Assembly: GCA_038138145.1 (NCBI GenBank) | Contig: JAYQDD010000001.1 | Coordinates: forward strand, 124,001-188,000 | Length of the DNA: 64,000 nucleotides | Origin: UBA3537 sp038138145 | Lineage (GTDB): Bacteria > Bacteroidota > Bacteroidia > Flavobacteriales > Flavobacteriaceae | Direction: 5' to 3' | Shown here: one piece after another, positions 1 through 7,713 of the stretch | Numbering within the stretch: the stretch's first letter is position 1 | How the letters are laid out: each line of letters begins with the position of its first letter | The notes under the pieces: model-generated | What the model saw: the letters and a program-made list of their open reading frames with translations, nothing else | What the model was told of the DNA's origin: nothing | The model's database searches: none | Translations under genes and position numbers: made by a program

Positions 1-1
1 A

Positions 2-166
2 ATGGATGGAGCTGTTGAGCTTGTGCTTGTCGATGGTATAGGACATAGAGATTTTTTCCCTTTTGCCGATTGGTTTTATTACTTTTCCAAAAAGAAAGTC
101 AACCGTACATTTTCAAGATGGCATTTTGATTGTTTAGAGGATCAAAGGAAGTTTCTGAAAACTTAA
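2..166 (+). CDS. C-terminal end of a possible LPS-kinase-like (InaA/WaaP-type) protein, 5' partial
   Basis: An open frame enters from the left edge and ends at TAA 164-166; 54 codons are visible. The peptide contains VLVDGIGHRDFFPFADWF followed by a basic stretch. This resembles my recollection of the C-terminus of Bacteroidetes proteins annotated as lipopolysaccharide kinase InaA family, which often sit beside GT9 glycosyltransferases. The kinase core lies outside the window, so the family call is an inference. The stop codon directly abuts the stop of the convergent glycosyltransferase gene with no spacer. Confidence 0.45.
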   Translation: MDGAVELVLVDGIGHRDFFPFADWFYYFSKKKVNRTFSRWHFDCLEDQRKFLKT

Positions 167-1210
167 TCAGTTCAAAAATTTCTCGATGAATGCCTTAAGT
201 TCGTTAACGATGTGTTCGGGCTTCATTTTTTCATAAAGTTCTTTGGAGCTCAAGTTTTCACGTGCTTTAGTGTCCAATATATCCTCAATTCCAATTGCAA
301 AATGCTTGGTAAGTTCTTGTTTTCCTAACCAGTTTTTTTTGTTGATTTTCGGAGAAAACACAGCAAATGTAGAAACACCCAACGCTTTGGCCATATTTAT
401 GGCTCCGCCTTCATTTCCAACAACAACTGTACAGTGATGCGTTACGGCAATAAAATCCCTTAGACTTTTTGCATAAACATCGAAGAATATTTTACCTCTA
501 GTTTCTGCATTACAATTTTTATATACCTGCTCAACTTCATTTTTTTGGGACGGAATGTAGTTAAATAAAATTTGGATATTTTCAACTTTTGCGAGTTCTT
601 CAATCAGTTTTGCAATGTAATGTTTGGGGTAAGTTTTGGAGGCACTACTTCCCAAAACACTAATCATCGCTATAGGGTTGTCTAAGCGAATTCCATTTTT
701 TTGCAGAAATGACTTAGCGTGTTCTTTTTCTGAATTGCTAAGGTAAATTTTAGGCGACAACGCCATGAACTCTATATCCAGAGCCGTTAGTAATTTTAGT
801 CGATTTTCTAGTGCTAAGCTCAATCCATTTTCAGCAGTTTTAAGTCTCTTAATAGGATGGGTATAAATAAAAGATGTGTAGGGTTTGTAGTACGCTATTT
901 TTGTTTTTGCACCAGAGAATATGGAAATCAAATTGCTGTTTAACTTTCCATAAATATCTACAACAACATCGTATTTTTGTTTTTTGATGCGCCACAAAAA
1001 TTTCAACAATTCCCAATAGTTTTGTTCAACTTTTGGCGAAAAGAAAACTATTTGATCTACATGAGGGTGATTTTCTACTACAGGAAAAGTGTGAGTATTG
1101 ATGAGAAAATGCAGCTCAGCATGAGGATATTTTTTTTTAATGCGCTCAAACAGAATAGTTGATGTTAAAACATCACCAATCATTTTCTGTTGTACGACGA
1201 GAATTTTCAT
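167..1210 (-). CDS. Glycosyltransferase family 9 (heptosyltransferase-like)
   Basis: This 347-residue protein has the GT9 layout. The N-terminal Rossmann half opens with MKILVVQQKMIGDVL (G12-D13 motif), followed by the PHAELHFL segment. The C-terminal donor-binding half carries VVVGNEGGAINMAKALGV near residues 262-280. Family members transfer heptose or related sugars onto the LPS core on the cytoplasmic face of the inner membrane. The exact donor and acceptor cannot be read from sequence. The start ATG shares one base with the dapD stop, so it is probably co-transcribed with dapD. An envelope role fits the possible LPS kinase next door. Confidence 0.85.
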   Translation of the reverse strand: MKILVVQQKMIGDVLTSTILFERIKKKYPHAELHFLINTHTFPVVENHPHVDQIVFFSPKVEQNYWELLKFLWRIKKQKYDVVVDIYGKLNSNLISIFSGAKTKIAYYKPYTSFIYTHPIKRLKTAENGLSLALENRLKLLTALDIEFMALSPKIYLSNSEKEHAKSFLQKNGIRLDNPIAMISVLGSSASKTYPKHYIAKLIEELAKVENIQILFNYIPSQKNEVEQVYKNCNAETRGKIFFDVYAKSLRDFIAVTHHCTVVVGNEGGAINMAKALGVSTFAVFSPKINKKNWLGKQELTKHFAIGIEDILDTKARENLSSKELYEKMKPEHIVNELKAFIEKFLN

Positions 1211-2025
1211 TAAACGGCTACATTATGCGTCCTTAAGGCATCATTCAAAGAGGTTTTTTTGTTTGTACTCTCTTTTCGTTTACCAATGATAAGCGCACAA
1301 GGCACATTAAAATCCCCAGCAGGGAATGTTTTGGTATAACTTCCAGGGATCACCACAGAACGCGACGGAACAACACCCTTGAGTTCAACAGGTTCTGGGC
1401 CTGTGACATCAATAATTTTTGTTGAACCTGTAAGGACTACATTGGCGCCCAAAACCGCTTCTTTTTCGACACGAACACCTTCTACAACAATACATCGCGA
1501 ACCAATAAAAGCATCATCTTCAATAATGACTGGCGCCGCCTGAAGGGGTTCCAAAACACCACCAATACCAACCCCACCAGATAGGTGAACGTTTTTTCCA
1601 ATTTGTGCACAACTGCCTACAGTTGCCCAAGTATCGACCATAGTACCCTCATCGACATAAGCACCAATATTGACATAACTTGGCATTAAAATCGTACCTG
1701 CAGAAATATATGCGCCATGACGTGCCACTGCATGAGGAACCACACGAATCCCTTTGGCTTTGTAGTCTTTTTTTAGCGGAATTTTATCGTGAAATTCAAA
1801 TGGGCCAACTTCGATGGTTTCCATAGTTTGTATTGGAAAATACATTACTACGGCCTTTTTTACCCATTCGTTTACCTGCCATCCTGTTGCTACCGGTTCA
1901 GCAACACGGAGTGTGCCTTCGTCCAACATGGAGATGATTTCTCTAATGGCTGATTGTGTATGTTCTTCTTTTAGTAATGCTCGATGTTCCCAAGCAGCTT
2001 CAATAGTTTGCTGTAAAGCAGTCAT
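1210..2025 (-). CDS. dapD: 2,3,4,5-tetrahydropyridine-2,6-dicarboxylate N-succinyltransferase
   Basis: DapD transfers succinate from succinyl-CoA to tetrahydrodipicolinate in the succinylase branch of diaminopimelate/lysine synthesis, feeding peptidoglycan. The 271-residue product has a helical N-terminus, then left-handed beta-helix hexapeptide repeats (GAYISAGTILMPSYVNIGAY, GSCAQIGKNVHLSGGVGIGG). The frame is open upstream to 2064. I chose ATG 2025 (MTALQQTIEAAW) because it matches the family N-terminus and because a minus-strand -7 element (2045-2052) lies inside the longer version. It overlaps the following GT9 gene by one base. Confidence 0.95.
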   Translation of the reverse strand: MTALQQTIEAAWEHRALLKEEHTQSAIREIISMLDEGTLRVAEPVATGWQVNEWVKKAVVMYFPIQTMETIEVGPFEFHDKIPLKKDYKAKGIRVVPHAVARHGAYISAGTILMPSYVNIGAYVDEGTMVDTWATVGSCAQIGKNVHLSGGVGIGGVLEPLQAAPVIIEDDAFIGSRCIVVEGVRVEKEAVLGANVVLTGSTKIIDVTGPEPVELKGVVPSRSVVIPGSYTKTFPAGDFNVPCALIIGKRKESTNKKTSLNDALRTHNVAV

Positions 2026-2044
2026 ATGGTCATGTTTTGAGCAA

Positions 2045-2052
2045 CAAATATA
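2045..2052 (-). promoter_or_regulatory. Bacteroidetes -7 element (TATATTTG) upstream of dapD
   Basis: The plus strand reads CAAATATA, so the minus strand has TATATTTG, a full match to TAnnTTTG. It ends 19 nt before the chosen dapD start. No clear -33 TTG is visible at the usual distance. It argues against the longer dapD frame starting at 2064. Confidence 0.5.
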
Positions 2053-2136
2053 GAGCATATTCAAAAAAAGGCATAAAAGTTTGGCTTAGTTTTTATAAAA
2101 TATATTTTTTATGTTCATCTTAATTGTTTGAAGTTG

Positions 2137-2144
2137 TATTTTTG
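2137..2144 (+). promoter_or_regulatory. -7 element (TATTTTTG) nearly abutting the ruvX start
   Basis: TATTTTTG matches TAnnTTTG and ends only 5 nt before the ruvX ATG, so transcription would begin at or next to the start codon. The 13-mer AGTTGTATTTTTG (2132-2144) recurs exactly at 2591-2603 before def. No clear -33 element is seen. Confidence 0.5.
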
Positions 2145-2149
2145 TTCTG

Positions 2150-2560
2150 ATGGGTATAATCGTAGCATTAGATTTTGGAAAAAAGCGCACAGGGATTGCA
2201 ATCACTGATCCGCTTCAATTGATTGCTTCTGGACTAACAACAGTTGACACAAAAGACCTTATTTCCTTCTTAAAAGACTATTGTTCTAAGGCAACTGTTG
2301 AAACTTTTGTTGTTGGTTTACCTAAGCAAATGAATAATCAACCTTCCGAGAGTGAACAATTCATACAACCGTTTCTTAAAACGTTAAAAAATACTTTTCC
2401 AAAAACCTCTATTGAAAGAGAGGATGAACGTTTTACCTCCAAAATGGCTTTTCAGACGATGATAGACAGTGGTATGAAAAAAAAGAAACGCCAAAACAAA
2501 GCTGTAGTCGATGAAATTAGTGCAACCCTCATCCTTCAGTCCTATTTGAACCGTAAATAA
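2150..2560 (+). CDS. ruvX: Putative pre-16S rRNA nuclease / Holliday junction resolvase (YqgF/RuvX)
   Basis: The 136-residue product has the YqgF RNase H-like fold signature: ALDFGKKRTGIAITD (D8 the first acidic residue), the VVGLPKQM strand-loop, DERFTS (92-97), and a C-terminal acidic site at D121 in VDEISATLILQSYL. The family processes the 5' end of pre-16S rRNA in E. coli and was earlier proposed to resolve Holliday junctions. All expected acidic residues are present. It is followed by def 62 bases downstream, which has its own -7 element. Confidence 0.9.
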   Translation: MGIIVALDFGKKRTGIAITDPLQLIASGLTTVDTKDLISFLKDYCSKATVETFVVGLPKQMNNQPSESEQFIQPFLKTLKNTFPKTSIEREDERFTSKMAFQTMIDSGMKKKKRQNKAVVDEISATLILQSYLNRK

Positions 2561-2571
2561 TTTAGCTTCCA

Positions 2572-2603
2572 TTGTTTTATAAAATTTGAGAGTTGTATTT
2601 TTG
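2572..2603 (+). promoter_or_regulatory. Promoter upstream of def (-33 TTG, 21 nt, -7 TATTTTTG)
   Basis: TTG at 2572-2574 and TATTTTTG at 2596-2603 are separated by 21 nt, within the spacing usual for Bacteroidetes sigma-ABfr promoters. The -7 element ends 19 nt before the def ATG. The 13-mer AGTTGTATTTTTG (2591-2603) duplicates the one in front of ruvX. Confidence 0.5.
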
Positions 2604-2622
2604 GCATCAAAATAATTAAAGA

Positions 2623-3216
2623 ATGATATTGCCAATAGTTGCATATGGAGATCCTGTTTTAAAAAAAAGAGCTGCAGAAATTACAGCAGATTATGCAGAT
2701 TTACAATCGCTCATAACTAACATGTACGAAACCATGTATGGCGCTTATGGCGTAGGATTGGCTGCTCCACAAATTGGATTATCTATTCGAATATTCTTAG
2801 TTGATACAGCACCTTTTGCTGAAGATGAGTCCTATTCCGAAGCTGAAAGAAAAGCACTCAAATCTTTCAAAAAAACGTTTATAAATCCTGAAATTTTAGA
2901 AGAAACTGGCGAAGAATGGGCATTTAATGAAGGGTGTTTGAGTATCCCCAATGTGCGTGAAGATGTATTGAGAAAATCGCATATCAAAATACGTTATCAA
3001 GATGAAAATTTTGAAACGCATACAAATGAGTTTGATGGTCTTATAGCTCGTGTTATTCAACACGAATATGACCATATTGAAGGGGTTTTATTTACCGACA
3101 AAGTTTCTTCCTTAAAAAAACGGCTTCTCAAGAGCAAGTTGGCATCCATCTCCAAGGGAAAAATCAGTGTGGACTACCGCATGCGTTTTCCAAAACTATC
3201 TAAAAAAAGATTTTAA
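2623..3216 (+). CDS. def: Peptide deformylase
   Basis: This enzyme removes the formyl group from the N-terminal methionine of nascent proteins. The 197-residue sequence has all three deformylase motifs: GVGLAAPQIG (43-52), EGCLSIP with metal-ligand C105, and QHEYDHIEG with metal ligands H147 and H151 and catalytic E148. It carries an insertion around residues 62-85 (AEDESYSEAERKAL), which I recall from Bacteroidetes homologues. It is followed 11 bases later by the DUF5606 gene, an arrangement that suggests one transcript. Confidence 0.96.
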   Translation: MILPIVAYGDPVLKKRAAEITADYADLQSLITNMYETMYGAYGVGLAAPQIGLSIRIFLVDTAPFAEDESYSEAERKALKSFKKTFINPEILEETGEEWAFNEGCLSIPNVREDVLRKSHIKIRYQDENFETHTNEFDGLIARVIQHEYDHIEGVLFTDKVSSLKKRLLKSKLASISKGKISVDYRMRFPKLSKKRF

Positions 3217-3227
3217 AATAAAGTTCC

Positions 3228-3647
3228 ATGACATTAGACAATATATTAGCAATTTCAAAAAAGCCAGGACTATACAAGCTCATCAATCCTAGTCGTGGTG
3301 GTTATATAGTAGAGTCATTTTTAGACCAAAAAAGGACCTTTGTTAAAGTTGATAAAAACCTGAGTTTACTCAGCGATATTTCGATTTATACTTTAGACGG
3401 AGAAATATCATTAGCCGAGGTGTTCGATAAGATTTTTGATAAAGAAAACGGTAAGGAAACCTCCATTTCGCCTAATGCATCAAAAGACGATTTGGAAGAA
3501 TATTTGTTTTCGGTACTTCCAAATTTTGATGAAGATCGTGTTTATCCAAGCGATATAAAGAAATTGTTGCGTTGGTACAATTTATTGGTGTCATCTGGTA
3601 TTTTTGGCACTTCTGACCAAGGAATTTCTTCTGAAGAGGAAGAATAA
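3228..3647 (+). CDS. DUF5606 domain protein of unknown function
   Basis: The 139-residue protein starts MTLDNILAISKKPGLYKLI and matches the conserved N-terminus I associate with DUF5606, a small Bacteroidetes family without an assigned activity. It has no signal peptide or membrane segment, so it is probably cytoplasmic. The C-terminal tail is acidic (SSEEEE). It sits 11 bases downstream of def, a conserved linkage in Flavobacteria as I recall, and 26 bases upstream of the MATE gene. I assign no function. Confidence 0.75.
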   Translation: MTLDNILAISKKPGLYKLINPSRGGYIVESFLDQKRTFVKVDKNLSLLSDISIYTLDGEISLAEVFDKIFDKENGKETSISPNASKDDLEEYLFSVLPNFDEDRVYPSDIKKLLRWYNLLVSSGIFGTSDQGISSEEEE

Positions 3648-3673
3648 TTCCTGATGATTAAATTATAAAATTC

Positions 3674-5053
3674 ATGCTTTCTGCTTACACTAAAGAATTT
3701 AGGTACAATTGGCGTTTAGCAGCTCCTGTTATAATGGGAATGTTGGGCCATACTTTTGTTGGATTGGTCGACAATATTATGGTGGGGCAATTGGGTGCAG
3801 CAGAATTGGCAGCAGTATCTTTGGGCAATAGCTTTTTCTTTGTGGCCATGTCGTTGGGCATTGGTTTTTCTACAGCCATAACTCCACTCATCGCTGAGGC
3901 AGACTCTGAGCAAAATTTTGCTCGTGGAAAATCAGCGTTCAAACACGGATTTGTTTTGTGTACGCTATTGGCACTAGTGCTTTTTGCTCTAATGCTATTG
4001 GCCAAACCGTTGATGTATATGATGGATCAGCCCCAAGAAGTCGTCGTTCTTGCTTTGCCTTATTTAGACATGGTTGCACTATCCCTTATTCCGCTCATTA
4101 TTTTTCAAGCCCTAAAGCAATACAGCGATGGAATGTCGCTTACCAAATACCCTATGTACGCAACCATTATCGCCAACATTATCAATATTTTCTTCAATTA
4201 TGCGTTGATTTTTGGTGTTTGGGGCTTTCCCAAAATGGGTGTTGTTGGTGCGGGTTTAGGCACTCTTATTTCGCGCTTTGTAATGCTTTTTCTTATGTGG
4301 TATTTTTTGAAGCGTTTAGAAAAAACAAAAGCATACCTCAGTGGGCTAAAATTATTTATTTTAGAGCATTCCATGATGAAAAAAATCATTGGTTTAGGGT
4401 TGCCAAGTGCCTTACAAATGTTTTTTGAGGTCGGTATTTTTACAGCGGCCATATGGCTGAGTGGAACATTGGGTAAAAATGCTCAAGCCGCCAATCAGAT
4501 TGCACTAAATTTATCCTCTATGACTTTTATGATTGCTACTGGACTTAGTGTAACCGCTATGATTCGGGTAGGTAACCAAAAAGGACTAAAACGCCCCATT
4601 GAACTTCGAAGAATTGCAAAGTCTATATTTATTATGGGGCTTATTTTGGCTACACTTTTTGCGGTACTTTTTCTTGTTTTTCATCAAACACTGCCCACAT
4701 TTTATTTAGATTTAAACGATATGGAACATTTGATGGACAATCAAAATGTGGTTCAAATCGCCGCTAATTTACTCATCATTGCGGCTCTATTTCAAATTAG
4801 CGACAGCACACAAGTTGTGTTTTTGGGTGCGCTTAGAGGATTGCAAGATGTTAAAATCCCAACACTAATTACCTTTGTTGCCTATTGGATTGTAGGCTTC
4901 CCCATTAGCTACTATCTCGGGGCAAGCGCACGCTATGGCAGTATAGGTATTTGGATTGGTTTATTGGCAGGTTTAACAGCTTCCTCAATATTTTTGTACA
5001 TTCGGTTCGATTATCTTTCAAAACAACTTATTCTTAAACAATCAAAAGCATGA
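3674..5053 (+). CDS. MATE family efflux transporter (NorM-type)
   Basis: The 459-residue product is strongly hydrophobic with about twelve predicted helices in two homologous bundles, the normal MATE length and layout. The N-terminus contains the typical LAAPVIMGMLGHTFVGLVDNI segment and VSLGNSFFF. The second half begins near GLGLPSALQMFFEVG. MATE proteins export cationic drugs or metabolites in exchange for sodium or protons. The substrate is unknown. The stop overlaps the start of the 76-residue gene by 4 bases (ATGA), suggesting translational coupling. Confidence 0.92.
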   Translation: MLSAYTKEFRYNWRLAAPVIMGMLGHTFVGLVDNIMVGQLGAAELAAVSLGNSFFFVAMSLGIGFSTAITPLIAEADSEQNFARGKSAFKHGFVLCTLLALVLFALMLLAKPLMYMMDQPQEVVVLALPYLDMVALSLIPLIIFQALKQYSDGMSLTKYPMYATIIANIINIFFNYALIFGVWGFPKMGVVGAGLGTLISRFVMLFLMWYFLKRLEKTKAYLSGLKLFILEHSMMKKIIGLGLPSALQMFFEVGIFTAAIWLSGTLGKNAQAANQIALNLSSMTFMIATGLSVTAMIRVGNQKGLKRPIELRRIAKSIFIMGLILATLFAVLFLVFHQTLPTFYLDLNDMEHLMDNQNVVQIAANLLIIAALFQISDSTQVVFLGALRGLQDVKIPTLITFVAYWIVGFPISYYLGASARYGSIGIWIGLLAGLTASSIFLYIRFDYLSKQLILKQSKA

Positions 5054-5280
5054 CCTTACCAAAGTTTATTCTTGGCGACAATTCAGAATTTCCGAACGCC
5101 ATATTTGTAATTCATACAGAGTTCCCCAGATTTGTAATTAACCTTGAAAATGACGAATTGGAATGGCTTGAAAATTTTGATCAACAAGATGAAAAAGAAT
5201 TACAATCTGAAGCTGAAAATGCCATTCAACAAGCGACTACTTTTTACGATGCAGAAGTAGCAAAATATGAACAAGAGTGA
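5050..5280 (+). CDS. Conserved small acidic protein of unknown function
   Basis: This is a 76-residue soluble, acidic protein with no signal peptide and no recognised domain. Visible features are an aromatic N-terminal half (FVIHTEFPRFVINLENDELEWLE) and a charged helical C-terminal half. It overlaps the MATE gene by 4 bases and the PAP2 gene by 1 base, so the three are very likely co-translated. I recall similar proteins in other Flavobacteria next to these genes. A role linked to the transporter or the phosphatase is only a guess from position. Confidence 0.7.
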   Translation: MTLPKFILGDNSEFPNAIFVIHTEFPRFVINLENDELEWLENFDQQDEKELQSEAENAIQQATTFYDAEVAKYEQE

Positions 5281-5849
5281 TGGAAATGATTGATCAACTA
5301 TTGAAATTGGACAGTGCATTGTTGTTGTATCTCAACAATTTGGGTCATCCCAGTTGGGATGCCTTTTGGTTTGCTGTAACCCACAAGCTAACTTTTGTCC
5401 CGTTATATGTGTTTTTGCTTTATTTAATGAGTAAAAATTTAAACAAAAAAGGTGTTGTTTTGCTTGTATTTTCTTTGGCTGCAATGATTACATTTACGGA
5501 CCAAGTGACCAATCTTTTCAAATCAACTTTTCAACGTTTAAGACCCTGTGCTCAAGATGGTATTGTTGAACTTTTGCGCTTAGGGGATTGCTCTGGTTTT
5601 GGTTTCTTTTCAGGTCATTCTTCCAATTCAATGGCCGCAGCAGTCTTTACCATTCTTATGTTGCGTTCAAAATACAGAAACTACATTTTTTTAATGATTC
5701 CTTGGAGTATGATGGTAGGTTATAGCCGAATTTATGTTGGCAAGCACTATCCATTAGACGTTTTGTGTGGTTGGCTTTTTGGGATATTTTCTGGATTCCT
5801 GTTTTATACTTTATTTAAATACTTAGAGCGAAGATTTGTGTTGCGCTAA
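5280..5849 (+). CDS. PAP2 superfamily membrane phosphatase
   Basis: The 189-residue membrane protein carries the three PAP2 motifs: K81-x6-RP (KSTFQRLRP), SGH 111-113, and R150-x5-H156-x3-D160 (SRIYVGKHYPLD). Family members dephosphorylate lipid substrates such as phosphatidic acid or undecaprenyl pyrophosphate at the outer face of the inner membrane. The substrate is not determined here. ATG 5280 overlaps the TGA of the preceding gene; GTG 5277 and ATG 5286 are alternatives. Its 3' end overlaps the convergent meaB gene by 27 bases. Confidence 0.88.
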   Translation: MEMIDQLLKLDSALLLYLNNLGHPSWDAFWFAVTHKLTFVPLYVFLLYLMSKNLNKKGVVLLVFSLAAMITFTDQVTNLFKSTFQRLRPCAQDGIVELLRLGDCSGFGFFSGHSSNSMAAAVFTILMLRSKYRNYIFLMIPWSMMVGYSRIYVGKHYPLDVLCGWLFGIFSGFLFYTLFKYLERRFVLR

Positions 5850-6917
5850 CACGGCTTGAGCAGCACTAAAAGGTGAAACCTTATTCTCTTTAACCAATTG
5901 AATTTGTTGTTCAATAAATTTTTTGGTCTTTTTCTGCTGGAATAAATCTGCACGGAGTTGATTTTCAATGGATTGAATCATCCAAAATACATTTTGTTCT
6001 TCTCTTTTGTGTTGAAAGTATCCGTTGGTTTGCGTCTTTTTCACATAGCTTTCAATCATCGTCCATGCGTCTTCAATACCACTATGTTCCAATGCACTGC
6101 ACAATTTGACTTCAGGGTTCCATCCAGAAGTTTTATCAGCATAAAGATGAAGCGCACTCTTGAAGGCGCTCATGGCCAATTTGGCCGCTTGGATGTTTGC
6201 TCCATCCGCTTTATTGATTAATATTCCATCGGCCATTTCAATGATACCACGTTTTATACCTTGAAGTTCATCACCTGCCCCTGCCAATTTTAGTAAAAGG
6301 AAGAAATCGACCATTTCATATACTGCGGTTTCTCCTTGACCAACGCCTACGGTTTCAACTATAATTTTATCGAATCCTGCTGCCTCGCATAAAATAATGG
6401 CTTCTCGAGTGTATTGCCCTACACCGCCTAAAGTAGCACCAGAGGCCGTTGGTCGAATAAATACATTTGACTCACGTACAAGCGCTGTCATTCGTGTTTT
6501 ATCACCCAAAATACTGCCTTTGCTTTTGCTGCTGCTTGGGTCTATGGCAAGTACTGCTAGTTTACAATTTTGTTGTATTAAATATTGCCCAAGGGCTTCG
6601 ATAAATGTGCTTTTTCCAACACCCGGAACGCCCGTAATACCTACGCGAATAGATTGTGGCTTAGGATGACTTAAACACCTGTCAATCAGTGTGTTTGCCA
6701 ATATTCTGTCGTCATGCTTTGCGCTTTCAATAAGTGTAATACCTTGACTCAAAGCGGTTGTGTTCCCCTCTATGATCCCTTTGAAAATTTCGTCTACAGT
6801 GCGTTTAATTTGACGCTTTTTTTTCAGTTTTTCAACGGCATTTTTATTGGTTGTTTCTTGTTCCGAAACCCCTTTTTGTTCTTTTATCCCTTGAAGATTT
6901 TTAGTCTTTTTTCTCAA
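5823..6917 (-). CDS. meaB: Methylmalonyl-CoA mutase-associated GTPase MeaB (ArgK family)
   Basis: MeaB is a G3E GTPase that loads and protects the adenosylcobalamin cofactor of methylmalonyl-CoA mutase. The 364-residue protein has the P-loop GVPGVGKS (96-103), the switch segment VDFFLLLKLAGAGDELQGIKRG (split here: VDFFLLLKLAGAGDEL then QGIKRG), and the NKADG base-specificity motif. The N-terminal about 40 residues are a basic extension beyond the family core. The start is TTG 6917; no in-frame ATG precedes the core. A minus-strand -7 element lies at 6960-6967. The mutase itself is not in the window. Confidence 0.92.
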   Translation of the reverse strand: MRKKTKNLQGIKEQKGVSEQETTNKNAVEKLKKKRQIKRTVDEIFKGIIEGNTTALSQGITLIESAKHDDRILANTLIDRCLSHPKPQSIRVGITGVPGVGKSTFIEALGQYLIQQNCKLAVLAIDPSSSKSKGSILGDKTRMTALVRESNVFIRPTASGATLGGVGQYTREAIILCEAAGFDKIIVETVGVGQGETAVYEMVDFFLLLKLAGAGDELQGIKRGIIEMADGILINKADGANIQAAKLAMSAFKSALHLYADKTSGWNPEVKLCSALEHSGIEDAWTMIESYVKKTQTNGYFQHKREEQNVFWMIQSIENQLRADLFQQKKTKKFIEQQIQLVKENKVSPFSAAQAVLAQHKSSL

Positions 6918-6959
6918 TGCTTTGATTTAATGGTACTTTTTATCCCCACCTTATAAAGT

Positions 6960-6967
6960 CAAAGTTA
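6960..6967 (-). promoter_or_regulatory. -7 element (TAACTTTG) upstream of meaB
   Basis: The plus strand CAAAGTTA gives TAACTTTG on the minus strand, a full TAnnTTTG match, 42 nt before the TTG start. No -33 TTG is evident at normal spacing. Confidence 0.4.
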
Positions 6968-7027
6968 AGCATAATTTTTATGTTGATGAGGTTAATTTTT
7001 TCCGAGTACATATAGTATATTTACTGA

Positions 7028-7708
7028 ATGGATTTCGAAAATCTTTTGCTAAGTAGTAGTTCTAGTCCTATAAAAATAATAGCACCACAAATTGATTTTG
7101 AAGCATATGTTTCTATTGATTTATCTGCTGCGCATTTGCTTTTGAACGGTGTTGATGTCCAATCTTCGGATTCATTTGCAGTTTATATTAGCAATTATCT
7201 CAAATCGCGTTCGAAACAAGTCGCTTATGGAGGTTATCTCGAGCTACGATCTCTTTACAGTAGAAGTCATCATTTCCATCAGCATAAAGAAAACCAACGC
7301 AATATACATTTAGGAATAGACCTTTGGTGTAAAGCAGAAACGCCAATTTTAGCTGCTTTTGATGGTTTTATTCATAGTTTTAATAACAATGTTGCTTTTG
7401 GGGATTATGGCCCAACTATTATTTTGGAACATTGCATTGATGGAATGACATTTTTCACCCTTTACGGCCATCTCTCCTTGGATTCTATTGCCCATTTAGA
7501 GGTAGGGGTAGAGGTCAAAGCAAACGAAATTATAGGCTACCTAGGTACAGCTAAAGTTAATGGTGATTATCCGCCTCACCTTCATTTTCAAATCATTAAA
7601 GACATGCAAGGAAGTTTTGGTGATTACCCTGGGGTTTGTAGCCAGAGTGAGATTGATTTTTATAAAGAAAATTGTCCAGATCCCAATTTGATTTTGAAAC
7701 TCAAATAA
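7028..7708 (+). CDS. M23 family metallopeptidase without signal peptide
   Basis: The C-terminal half of this 226-residue protein is a LytM/M23 peptidase domain with the zinc-site pattern H94-x3-D98 (HLGIDLW), H148 (YGHLS) and HLHF (184-187). M23 enzymes normally cleave peptidoglycan cross-links in the periplasm. The first 90 residues carry no signal peptide, lipobox or membrane helix, so the protein looks cytoplasmic or is exported by another route. I recall close Flavobacterial homologues with the same organisation. It stands alone between two minus-strand genes and ends 5 bases from secA. Confidence 0.85.
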   Translation: MDFENLLLSSSSSPIKIIAPQIDFEAYVSIDLSAAHLLLNGVDVQSSDSFAVYISNYLKSRSKQVAYGGYLELRSLYSRSHHFHQHKENQRNIHLGIDLWCKAETPILAAFDGFIHSFNNNVAFGDYGPTIILEHCIDGMTFFTLYGHLSLDSIAHLEVGVEVKANEIIGYLGTAKVNGDYPPHLHFQIIKDMQGSFGDYPGVCSQSEIDFYKENCPDPNLILKLK

Positions 7709-7713
7709 AGGTT

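Noticed and set aside
2026..2064. 13-codon N-terminal extension of dapD
   Set aside because: The extension contains the minus-strand -7 element 2045-2052 and does not match the DapD N-terminus.
3958..4428. 156-residue plus-strand frame inside the MATE gene
   Set aside because: It lies wholly within the MATE coding sequence in another frame and has no family resemblance or own promoter.
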